Positions 1 through 6,111 of a stretch of DNA of 9,529 bases are shown piece after piece. Under the pieces are notes generated by a model. That model saw only the letters and a program-made list of their open reading frames with translations, was not told the origin of the DNA and searched no databases. The translations under genes and the position numbers were made by a program. Numbering within the stretch: position 1 is the first letter of the stretch; every line of letters begins with the position of its first letter. The stretch comes from Gammaproteobacteria bacterium (GTDB taxonomy: Bacteria > Pseudomonadota > Gammaproteobacteria > BMS3Bbin11). The stretch lies in contig DAOVWW010000035.1 in the NCBI GenBank assembly GCA_030636465.1, positions 1 to 9,529 on the forward strand. The letters run 5' to 3'.

Positions 1-906
1 ACTGCATTAAAAACCTATTTTGAGACCCAACCCCTACCCCATATAGGCAGCTGGTATTTCCATCACTTACCTGAGATCGTGTTGAAATCGGGTGTACTAG
101 TTACTTTTGCTACTGAATTAATCATTCCTTTTTTTATATTTCTACCCAGACGCTTCAGACTATTTGCTGCCGGGGTAACGATAATGATGCAGTTAGTCAT
201 TATCTCCAGCAGTAACCACAACTTCGTCAATTTACTGATCATACTCCTGTGTTTGTTTCTGCTTGATGACAAAATCATTTCTCGCCTGTTACCCGGCAGC
301 TTTCAACGAAAAATCATCGACCATGGGAAGCCCGCATCCGGGGTGTCACACGCACTGCTAAGTGTTTCAACAGTACTGATACTCAGCGCAAGCCTGTCGA
401 CGTTTTACTGGCGAGTTATGGGCAACAGGACAGATAGTTTCATCAGCAATGCTACATCCTATACGCATCGCTTTGGCATAGGTCACATATTTCATATCTT
501 TCCCACCATGCAGACGGAACGCCAGGAACTTATCATACAGGGGTCATATGATGGTCTGAAGTGGTTCGATTATGATTTCAAATACAAACCCGGGCCTGTC
601 AATCGGGCACCTCGTTTTAACGTGCCCCATCAACCCCGGCTCGACTGGATGATGTGGTTTATACCCCCTCAGTCAAGCATGAGTGATTACTGGTTCAGAC
701 AATTACTGGAAAAACTGCGTCAAGGTTCTCCTCAGGTACTGGCACTATTGGCAAACAACCCCTTCCCTGATAGACCACCTACTTACATCAGGGTACTGGC
801 CTTTCAGTATCATTTCACCACACCTGAACAACGTCAGCTGACTGGCAATTGGTGGAGGCGCGAATACCTGGGTGTATTTCCGTATGTGAGACCGAGACAC
901 CCCTGA
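1..906 (+). CDS. Lipase maturation factor (LMF1-like) family protein, 5' partial
   Basis: The frame is open from base 1, so the gene enters from outside the window; 301 codons and a TGA stop are visible. A GTG at 79 exists but is internal, because the codons before it already encode conserved family sequence (TQPLP near residue 10, then SWYFHHLP). The visible part has hydrophobic membrane segments (roughly residues 33-47, 54-85 and 118-135) and then a soluble C-terminal domain. That domain has the hallmarks I recognise from LMF1-type proteins: an EGS-like QGSYDG, FKYKPGPVNRAP, the strongly conserved PHQPRLDWMMWF stretch around residues 209-220, and a late WWRREYLG. In animals LMF1 is an ER membrane protein needed for folding of lipases; the role of bacterial homologues is not settled, so lipase folding here is only an inference. 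No lipase gene is visible nearby. It converges on the DUF2202 lipoprotein gene with a 28-bp gap. Family call is confident; function is not. Confidence 0.9.
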   Translation, partial: TALKTYFETQPLPHIGSWYFHHLPEIVLKSGVLVTFATELIIPFFIFLPRRFRLFAAGVTIMMQLVIISSSNHNFVNLLIILLCLFLLDDKIISRLLPGSFQRKIIDHGKPASGVSHALLSVSTVLILSASLSTFYWRVMGNRTDSFISNATSYTHRFGIGHIFHIFPTMQTERQELIIQGSYDGLKWFDYDFKYKPGPVNRAPRFNVPHQPRLDWMMWFIPPQSSMSDYWFRQLLEKLRQGSPQVLALLANNPFPDRPPTYIRVLAFQYHFTTPEQRQLTGNWWRREYLGVFPYVRPRHP

Positions 907-934
907 GTCATCTTCTTCCCCAGAGGAACCGCAC

Positions 935-1486
935 TTAGCCAGCCTGAGCAGTAAAGGACTGCAGGTGATTGTATGATCCCTGCAACAGATTCTCGTAGGC
1001 TCGAATCAGGTCATCATGTGTCGATACAGAAATTGCTTTTTGCAGATCTGCGATATCTGTCTCTTCGATGAATATCCCCACCTGTATTGCTTCTGCCGCA
1101 CTGACATTACCCCTAGCAACCAACTGATCATAGAGTGACGCAAGCACCGGATTATTAAAGCTGCCGGTACTGTCGCTGGTTATCGGATCGGTAATACCAT
1201 AGGTCGCCAGCATCCCAGCCAATGTATTCATATGAGTCTGTTCAGCACCGGATATGTTATTAAAGATTGACAGATTCCATCGATTGAAAAGAGTTCGATA
1301 GACATCACGAGCCAGCTTTTCCTCTTCACGCATAAAGACCAGATTTTCTATTTCTGCAGAGCTTAAGCTTGAGGCGGCTGCAATCGTTGAAGTAGTGCCC
1401 CCGCCAGATGATGTTGATGACCCTGAATCAGAACATCCTGCCAGGAATACCGTTGATAACAATAACGCCGAAAATAGTGTTTTCAT
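935..1486 (-). CDS. DUF2202 ferritin-like outer-membrane lipoprotein
   Basis: I start this protein at the ATG at 1486 (183 residues) rather than at 1564. The chosen start has an AGGTG ribosome site 8 nt upstream and leads directly into a lipoprotein signal peptide (MKTLF..., hydrophobic core, lipobox LAGC with Cys18). The residue after the cysteine is Ser, which predicts outer-membrane sorting. A Ser/Gly/Thr-rich tether (about residues 19-40) is followed by an alpha-helical DUF2202 domain. DUF2202 belongs to the ferritin-like superfamily; acidic and His residues typical of a metal site recur along the helices: REEEK at 53-57, EQTH at 82-85, EETD at 141-144 and YNH at 162-164. Metal binding and any redox activity are inferred from the fold; the biochemical role of the family is not established to my knowledge. 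It is divergent from pbpG and converges on the LMF gene. A perfect dyad lies just upstream of its start. Confidence 0.88.
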   Translation of the reverse strand: MKTLFSALLLSTVFLAGCSDSGSSTSSGGGTTSTIAAASSLSSAEIENLVFMREEEKLARDVYRTLFNRWNLSIFNNISGAEQTHMNTLAGMLATYGITDPITSDSTGSFNNPVLASLYDQLVARGNVSAAEAIQVGIFIEETDIADLQKAISVSTHDDLIRAYENLLQGSYNHLQSFTAQAG

Positions 1487-1494
1487 GATGTTTG

Positions 1495-1499
1495 CACCT
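1495..1499 (-). promoter_or_regulatory. Ribosome binding site that decides the DUF2202 lipoprotein start
   Basis: AGGTG on the minus strand, 8 nt before the ATG at 1486. It supports this internal ATG over the longer reading from 1564, whose extra 26 residues would bury the lipoprotein signal peptide. Confidence 0.65.
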
Positions 1500-1502
1500 G
1501 TC

Positions 1503-1522
1503 ATATTAGATACTTCTAATAT
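1503..1522. promoter_or_regulatory. Perfect 8-bp inverted repeat upstream of the DUF2202 gene
   Basis: ATATTAGA, a TACT spacer, then TCTAATAT: every base of the two arms pairs. It begins 17 bp upstream of the lipoprotein start codon and just upstream of its ribosome site. A compact symmetrical 20-bp site at this place suits an operator for a dimeric regulator, or a weak AT-rich hairpin in the 5' leader. I cannot assign a regulator. Confidence 0.5.
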
Positions 1523-1545
1523 ATCAATCCAGGGGCAAACTAACG

Positions 1546-1558
1546 GTGACATTGTCAC
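1546..1558. promoter_or_regulatory. Perfect GTGACA-T-TGTCAC palindrome in the divergent region
   Basis: A 13-bp site with two complementary 6-bp arms around one central base, lying between the divergent lipoprotein and pbpG genes. The geometry is too tight for an RNA hairpin, so if functional it would act as double-stranded DNA, such as a binding site for a dimeric transcription factor. The rest of 1487-1729 is AT-rich. It holds a perfect TATAAT at 1585-1590 with no good -35 partner, and a TTGTCA at 1649-1654 followed by CATATAAG (1674-1681) at a longer spacing than ideal. I therefore do not call a definite promoter for pbpG. Confidence 0.4.
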
Positions 1559-1729
1559 AAACACCTACTTTTATTAACGTCTTATATAATCAGCTTTACT
1601 CTATTCATTTTGTATACTCAGCCATAAATACCATTAATCTACCATTAGTTGTCATTTCTCAATACACAGACAGCATATAAGATACGATTGCCCTTAAAAT
1701 AATCACGATTAAAGCTGCTGATCTCTTAT

Positions 1730-2644
1730 ATGCAAAAATCTGCACTCATATTTACTCTGTCACTCTGCCTGCAAAGTACGGCTGCGCTGGCAGAAGACCT
1801 GTCCGCGAATGAACCACTGCTGGTAGCAAAATTAAGCAGCACAAATACTGCGAAAAGCCGGTCCTCGTCAAGCAAATGGAGCGCGCTGAATCCCGCTAAA
1901 CTAAAATTGCGCTCTGCTTCTGCACTGGTCATGGATATTCATGGCAATGACGTTTATGCCAAAGATGCAAATAAGGCCAGACCGATAGCTTCAATAACCA
2001 AGTTGATGACCGCTATGGTGACGCTGGATGCAAAACTACAGCTGAAGAATAAAATCACCATAACCAAAGCAGACAGGGATCGTGTAAAAGGAACGGGTTC
2101 ACGCCTGAAATATGGCGCAAAATTAACACGTGAACAAATGATACAACTGGCACTGATGTCATCTGAAAACAGGGCTGCCTCTGCACTTGGCCGCAGCTAC
2201 CCGGGTGGGACCGCAGTTTTCGTCAAAGCTATGAATAAAAAAGCTAAGTTACTGGGCATGAGAAACAGTCATTTTGCCGATCCTGCAGGCCTAAAACCTG
2301 GTAATAAAGCTTCAGCTAGAGATATTGCCACCATGGTTCGTGCCGCGATGAGATATCCACTGATTAGAAAAGCTACAACCACAAAAAAAATGACGGTTTA
2401 TCCTTACCGGGGACGTGGCCCGTTGCGTTATGGTAATACTAATCGGCTGCTGAAAAATAAGAACTGGGAAATACGTCTAAGCAAAACCGGGTATATACGC
2501 GAAGCAGGCCGCTGCCTGACCATGCAGGCTGAAATTTCACATCAGCCGCTAGTTATCGTACTACTGAATTCCTATGGAAAACTGACTCCTACTGGAGATT
2601 CAAACCGCATACGCAAGTGGATAGAAGGTGGAATTAAGCTCTAG
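1730..2644 (+). CDS. pbpG: D-alanyl-D-alanine endopeptidase, PBP7-like (peptidase family S11)
   Basis: A 304-residue periplasmic penicillin-binding protein that would cleave D-Ala-meso-diaminopimelate cross-links (endopeptidase) or terminal D-Ala in peptidoglycan. A signal peptide covers residues 1-21, with cleavage expected after ALA. All three active-site motifs of the serine DD-peptidase family are present: SITK at 88-91 (nucleophile Ser88, Lys91), SEN at 145-147, and KTG at 252-254. A Ser/Lys-rich linker (about 35-62) precedes the catalytic domain. The protein ends soon after the catalytic domain, with no C-terminal PBP5-type beta domain or amphipathic anchor; that length fits PBP7/PbpG rather than DacA or DacC. 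The ATG at 1730 has only a poor ribosome site, but the signal peptide starts exactly there. TAG is followed at once by an in-frame TGA. It converges on the coiled-coil protein gene with a 21-bp gap. Confidence 0.9.
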   Translation: MQKSALIFTLSLCLQSTAALAEDLSANEPLLVAKLSSTNTAKSRSSSSKWSALNPAKLKLRSASALVMDIHGNDVYAKDANKARPIASITKLMTAMVTLDAKLQLKNKITITKADRDRVKGTGSRLKYGAKLTREQMIQLALMSSENRAASALGRSYPGGTAVFVKAMNKKAKLLGMRNSHFADPAGLKPGNKASARDIATMVRAAMRYPLIRKATTTKKMTVYPYRGRGPLRYGNTNRLLKNKNWEIRLSKTGYIREAGRCLTMQAEISHQPLVIVLLNSYGKLTPTGDSNRIRKWIEGGIKL

Positions 2645-2650
2645 TGAGCT
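2637..2650. other. Small 5-bp dyad over the pbpG stop codon
   Basis: AGCTC, TAGT loop, GAGCT. It sits at the convergent junction between pbpG and the coiled-coil gene. No T-tract follows on either strand, so it is at best a weak transcription end signal, and may be chance. Confidence 0.2.
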
Positions 2651-2665
2651 GTGACCGAGTTCTGA

Positions 2666-3256
2666 CTATTTCAGAAACATATCCATAGGCCGGGACATCT
2701 TGTTCATCGAGCCAGACATTCTCTGTACATTTTGCGTCATGCCGTTAACATTATAATTCAGGACAGAGAAATCCCTGGACATACTGTTCACATCTTTTCT
2801 AACGCCTGAAATCTGTTGCACCATTGTCTTCAAATCTTCAGACATATTGCCGGTATTCCCATTCAGGCCAGCCATGGTCTGATCCATATTCTGCATCACC
2901 GCTACAGACTTGGAGATCGTCATCAGAGTACTCTCTACCGTGGATAAATTATCTGCAACAGAGGTGATATTTGTATCAATTCTCGACATACTTTTTGACA
3001 TCGTATCCATGTAATGGGTAATCCTGGCAAAATCGGTAGTAAGGGTGCTGATCAGATAAAACATCGCACCTGCCAGGGCCAGAACACTAATCAGTCCATA
3101 ACGAATAATTTGTGTAGTTCGCCGGCCGATACGGGTGCTGAGCTCAATTTTGTGCTCCATCCCCTCTTTAAAATCTCGCATAGCGGAAGTGACGATATCG
3201 CAGACAGCTGAATTGATCTCATCATTCTGGTTTTCTTTTTGTTTTACTTTTGCCAT
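2666..3256 (-). CDS. Membrane-anchored coiled-coil protein, unknown function
   Basis: I do not recognise a named family for this 196-residue protein. It has a charged N-terminal segment (1-51, with GRR near 44-46), one clear membrane helix at about 52-72, and a long coiled-coil tail. Two heptad blocks can be read by eye. In 76-121 the a/d positions run F76, I79, M83, M86, M90, I93, I97, V100, L104, V107, L111, I114, V118, M121. In about 138-194 they run M138, L142, M145, I149, V152, V156, M159, F163, L166, V170, M173, V177, M180, M184, M187, M191, F194. A Gly/Asn-rich break (LNGNTGN, 131-137) separates them, so the tail could be a long rod or fold back as a hairpin. The core is unusually rich in Met. 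Topology is probably N-in with the coil periplasmic, by the positive-inside rule. There is no HAMP or methyl-accepting signalling domain. The ribosome site is weak. It is divergent from pilU, but a role in pilus function is only a guess. Confidence 0.8.
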   Translation of the reverse strand: MAKVKQKENQNDEINSAVCDIVTSAMRDFKEGMEHKIELSTRIGRRTTQIIRYGLISVLALAGAMFYLISTLTTDFARITHYMDTMSKSMSRIDTNITSVADNLSTVESTLMTISKSVAVMQNMDQTMAGLNGNTGNMSEDLKTMVQQISGVRKDVNSMSRDFSVLNYNVNGMTQNVQRMSGSMNKMSRPMDMFLK

Positions 3257-3375
3257 TGGGGAAAATAATCATTTTGTAGTTAAAAATCGGTATGAAGTGT
3301 AAGTTTAGTCGAAAAACAGTGAAATTATAATAAATTGATAACTATTATTTCTATGCCACTATTTCTTTCATGGGA

Positions 3376-3384
3376 ATTATATCA
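3376..3384 (-). promoter_or_regulatory. Candidate extended -10 promoter for the coiled-coil gene
   Basis: Reading leftward, TGATATAAT is an exact TGn plus TATAAT extended -10 element, which can work without a good -35; none is visible at 17 bp. It would give a leader of about 110 nt. The rest of 3257-3462 is very AT-rich. For pilU on the other strand the best -10-like match is TATACT at 3427-3432, again with only a poor -35. Confidence 0.35.
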
Positions 3385-3462
3385 ATAGTTGCTGTCAGAA
3401 TTTCATGAATTATTTAAAACACCGTCTATACTTGGACAATAAAATCATAACAGGGATGAGAG

Positions 3463-4683
3463 ATGAACCAGGAACAAGCCACAGATTACCTCAATAATTT
3501 ACTAAAAATTATGCTGAGCAAAGGGGCATCTGATCTTTTTATATCAGTAGACTTCCCTCCTTCAATTAAAGTACACGGTGAAATGACTGCTGTATCTGAC
3601 CAGAAGTTAAGCTCTGCACATACACGCGCACTTGCCAATGCAGCGATGAATGATAAGCAGGGAGCCGAATTTTCAGAAGAACTGGAATGCAACTTTGCCA
3701 TACACCCTAAAGGTATCGGCCGCTTTCGAGTGAATGTATACCAGCAGCAGGGCCATGTCGGCATGGTGATGCGGACGATCACCACTGAAATACCGAAGTT
3801 TGATGATCTGAAATTGCCGAAAGTGCTAAAAGATGTATGTTTAACTAAACGGGGTCTGGTTATCGTTGTCGGCGGCACAGGTTCAGGTAAATCCACTTCG
3901 CTAGCGGCCATGATCGACTTCCGCAATGAAAATACCAATGGGCACATCATTACCATTGAAGACCCGGTTGAATATGTACACAAGAATAAAAACTGCCTGG
4001 TCACTCAGCGCGAGGTCGGCGTTGATACAAAGAACTGGTTTGCTGCTTTAAAAAATACTCTACGCCAGGCGCCGGATGTCATTCTCATAGGAGAAATCCG
4101 GGATCAGGAAACGATGGAATACGCCATTGCTTTCGCCGAAACCGGGCATCTGTGCATGGCCACCCTGCATGCCAACAGTGCTAACCAGGCGATGGACCGG
4201 ATCATCAATTTCTTCCCGGAAGCCAAACGGCAGCAATTATTAATGGACTTATCACTCAACCTGAAGTGCATCATGTCTCAGCGCCTGATACCTACAGCAG
4301 ATGGAAAAGGACGTTGTGCCGCGATTGAGACCCTGATCAACACACCCATGGTTCAAAGTCTAATTTTCAAAGGTCAGGTCCTTGAGTTGAAAGCACAAAT
4401 GAAGAAAGGTGCTAAACACGGTATGCGGACATTTGACCAGGCCTTATTTGACCTGTATGAATCCGGACAAACGACGATTGAAGATACCTTACGCAATGCC
4501 GATTCTCTAAATGAGCTAAAACTCTATATAAAACTCAATAGCAAACGTGCCGGCCAGGCAAATGGTGACAAAGCAAAGGTAAAACTCAGTATTCTTGGTG
4601 AAGAAGAAATAGAAGACGATGATGGTAAATCCAACTTCATGCGTAAAGAGGATCCGCCAGGAGAAAAGACTCAAAGCGCATAA
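3463..4683 (+). CDS. pilU: Type IV pilus retraction ATPase PilU
   Basis: A cytoplasmic hexameric secretion-type ATPase that assists PilT in depolymerising type IV pili, powering twitching and DNA uptake in known systems. Motifs are complete: Walker A GGTGSGKST at 137-145, Asp box around IEDPVE at 165-170, Walker B with ILIGEIRD at 207-214, and His box TGHLCMATLHAN at 227-238. PilU is preferred over PilT because of the N-terminal GASDLFI stretch, the GHLC in the His box, the HGMRTFDQALFDLY segment, the late NADS..ELKLYIKL segment, and an overall match to my recollection of Pseudomonas PilU. At 406 residues it is a little longer than the ~380 usual for PilU, through a polar tail with an acidic run (EEEIEDDD near 380-388). 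An AGGGATGAG ribosome region sits just before the ATG. No pilT or other pilus gene lies next to it, though in many gammaproteobacteria pilT and pilU are adjacent. It converges with the thioredoxin fusion gene 25 bp away. Confidence 0.93.
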   Translation: MNQEQATDYLNNLLKIMLSKGASDLFISVDFPPSIKVHGEMTAVSDQKLSSAHTRALANAAMNDKQGAEFSEELECNFAIHPKGIGRFRVNVYQQQGHVGMVMRTITTEIPKFDDLKLPKVLKDVCLTKRGLVIVVGGTGSGKSTSLAAMIDFRNENTNGHIITIEDPVEYVHKNKNCLVTQREVGVDTKNWFAALKNTLRQAPDVILIGEIRDQETMEYAIAFAETGHLCMATLHANSANQAMDRIINFFPEAKRQQLLMDLSLNLKCIMSQRLIPTADGKGRCAAIETLINTPMVQSLIFKGQVLELKAQMKKGAKHGMRTFDQALFDLYESGQTTIEDTLRNADSLNELKLYIKLNSKRAGQANGDKAKVKLSILGEEEIEDDDGKSNFMRKEDPPGEKTQSA

Positions 4684-4708
4684 CAGCAAGCGTATTCTAT
4701 TATTCTGG

Positions 4709-6007
4709 CTATTTAATGATCAATGCTTTCAATTGTTCCAGAACATCCGGCGCATCCCAATGTATGCCGCCCTGTACCCCATAAATAATATTTCCATCAG
4801 GGCCAATGACAAAAGTGGAGGGGAATACCACGACATTCCATTGCGCAGATACCTTACCATCTGAATCGAGTAATACAGGGAAATCGACATCCACTTCTTT
4901 CATGAATGCACTAATGGACTCCCTGCTTTCAGCATAATCAACAGAAATCAGCTCAAATGGACTGTCTTTCATTTTCTCGCGTAATCGATTCAGTGACGGA
5001 ATTTCTTCAACACAGGGCCCGCACCAGCTTGCCCAGAAATTTACTACTGTCAGTTTACCGCTATAGTCAGAATAATTAACTCTTTCACCTGCGGCAGTAA
5101 AAAGATTTAACGGGGGTGGAACAGGTTCCCCTCTGAATGGCCTTAATGAGGTATCCAGTGCGCTGGCCTTATCGACAGGCACTGCAATTAGCGGTGCTAG
5201 TTCGAGTGGAGTAGGCATGTTTAACAGCAACTGGTTCGCGCGTACAATTTCGCGTGGCAGCTTGTTCAGCAAACTTATGGTTTCAGGGGTATTGTCTGCC
5301 TCATAAAATATCCCGGTGACACCCGAGAATATTTTTGTAAATACCGTGGCACCGCCTTTTTGCAGTTCAGTAACCGCCCGGCTCATCTGCCAACGGTTTC
5401 CACGGCTTCCACTTTGAAGAAACATAATCGGTATATTACTTGCTGACGCAACCGGCACAAAAACCGGGTCAAGACCAAGATCTGGTATTCGATTATACAT
5501 TTCAGGTGAAATCAGAATGACGCCATTTAGATAAACATCTTTTGTTTTTGCTTCCTGTGAGCCGAACTGGGTAGAATTCTGCTGCCCCTGCCATAGACGA
5601 ACCCCTCGCAACACGGGTATCGTGGCATACGCTCGAGTCATCACAGTGACATGCTTACCGGTTATTTCATGAGCCTTCGTAATTAAGCCTGCTACGTAGC
5701 GACCATCCAGTGCCCTGAAAGTACTTGTCGCTTTGGGGAGAAAGAGATTCTCGACAAGATCAATATGCCAGAATTCAACGCCAAGCTTTGCTACTTCGAC
5801 GGCCATATCATCTATGCGCTCAGGCAGTCCAAAACCTGTCGAAATAAAGAGCACCAGCTGATCACCTTTTGATGCAAAGCGATCAACCGTTAACTCTTCA
5901 TCCAGGATTTCTACCGATAGTTGTTCTTTTCCATAGGCCTGGATAGTAAGCAGGCAGAACAGTAACGACAGACAAATTGAAAATTTGAAATTCAAGGGAA
6001 GCCTCAT
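4709..6007 (-). CDS. Periplasmic fusion: degenerate alpha/beta-hydrolase-like domain plus TlpA-like thioredoxin
   Basis: A 432-residue protein with a signal peptide at 1-26 (cleavage expected after AYG). Residues about 290-432 are a TlpA/ResA-type thioredoxin domain: the NFWASWCGPC active site has Cys329 and Cys332, and the cis-proline loop is FPST with Pro396. This predicts thiol-disulfide exchange in the periplasm. Residues about 30-260 read like an alpha/beta-hydrolase, similar in layout to VirJ/AcvB-type proteins: strand LVLFIST at 51-57, strand VEFWHID at 77-83, strand HVTVMTRAYAT at 119-129, strand GVILISPEM at 162-170, and IPIMFLQSGS at 192-201. The usual GxSxG elbow is replaced by TRAYA, the expected acid loop reads QSGSRGN, and the expected His region reads SGVTGIF, so it looks catalytically dead. 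It is the last of the minus-strand group, 104 bp after the GGDEF gene. Substrate is unknown; the N-domain might bind a partner that the thioredoxin part reduces. Confidence 0.83.
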   Translation of the reverse strand: MRLPLNFKFSICLSLLFCLLTIQAYGKEQLSVEILDEELTVDRFASKGDQLVLFISTGFGLPERIDDMAVEVAKLGVEFWHIDLVENLFLPKATSTFRALDGRYVAGLITKAHEITGKHVTVMTRAYATIPVLRGVRLWQGQQNSTQFGSQEAKTKDVYLNGVILISPEMYNRIPDLGLDPVFVPVASASNIPIMFLQSGSRGNRWQMSRAVTELQKGGATVFTKIFSGVTGIFYEADNTPETISLLNKLPREIVRANQLLLNMPTPLELAPLIAVPVDKASALDTSLRPFRGEPVPPPLNLFTAAGERVNYSDYSGKLTVVNFWASWCGPCVEEIPSLNRLREKMKDSPFELISVDYAESRESISAFMKEVDVDFPVLLDSDGKVSAQWNVVVFPSTFVIGPDGNIIYGVQGGIHWDAPDVLEQLKALIIK

Positions 6008-6036
6008 CTTTATAATTTTTGTGTTACTTAAGAGTG

Positions 6037-6059
6037 CCTCTATTTATCCTGAATAGAGG
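6037..6059. other. Perfect hairpin between the GGDEF gene and the thioredoxin fusion gene
   Basis: CCTCTATT, a 7-nt loop, then AATAGAGG: eight fully paired positions. It lies 52 bp beyond the GGDEF stop and 29 bp before the thioredoxin fusion start. No T-run follows the stem in the direction of transcription (minus), so it is not a textbook intrinsic terminator. It could be an attenuating or processing hairpin, or an operator for the downstream gene. Confidence 0.45.
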
Positions 6060-6111
6060 TGACCTTAAGCTTAGCAGAGGAATTGAAACTTACACTAACA
6101 AAACACCCTGA

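Noticed and set aside
79..906. GTG at 79 as the true start of the first gene
   Set aside because: The frame is open to base 1, and the codons before the GTG encode sequence typical of lipase maturation factors, so the gene begins outside the window.
1487..1564. N-terminal extension of the DUF2202 protein to 1564
   Set aside because: It would place 26 residues before a textbook lipoprotein signal peptide, and it covers the dyad at 1503-1522 and the palindrome at 1546-1558.
3320..3350. AT-rich inverted repeat between pilU and the coiled-coil gene
   Set aside because: The arms are only about six A/T bases (ATAATA and TATTAT) with a ten-base loop; this is expected by chance in such AT-rich DNA.
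3486..4004. A 172-residue open frame on the minus strand opposite pilU
   Set aside because: It lies wholly inside the confidently identified pilU gene, shows no domain or signal, and reads like a reverse-strand shadow of conserved ATPase codons.
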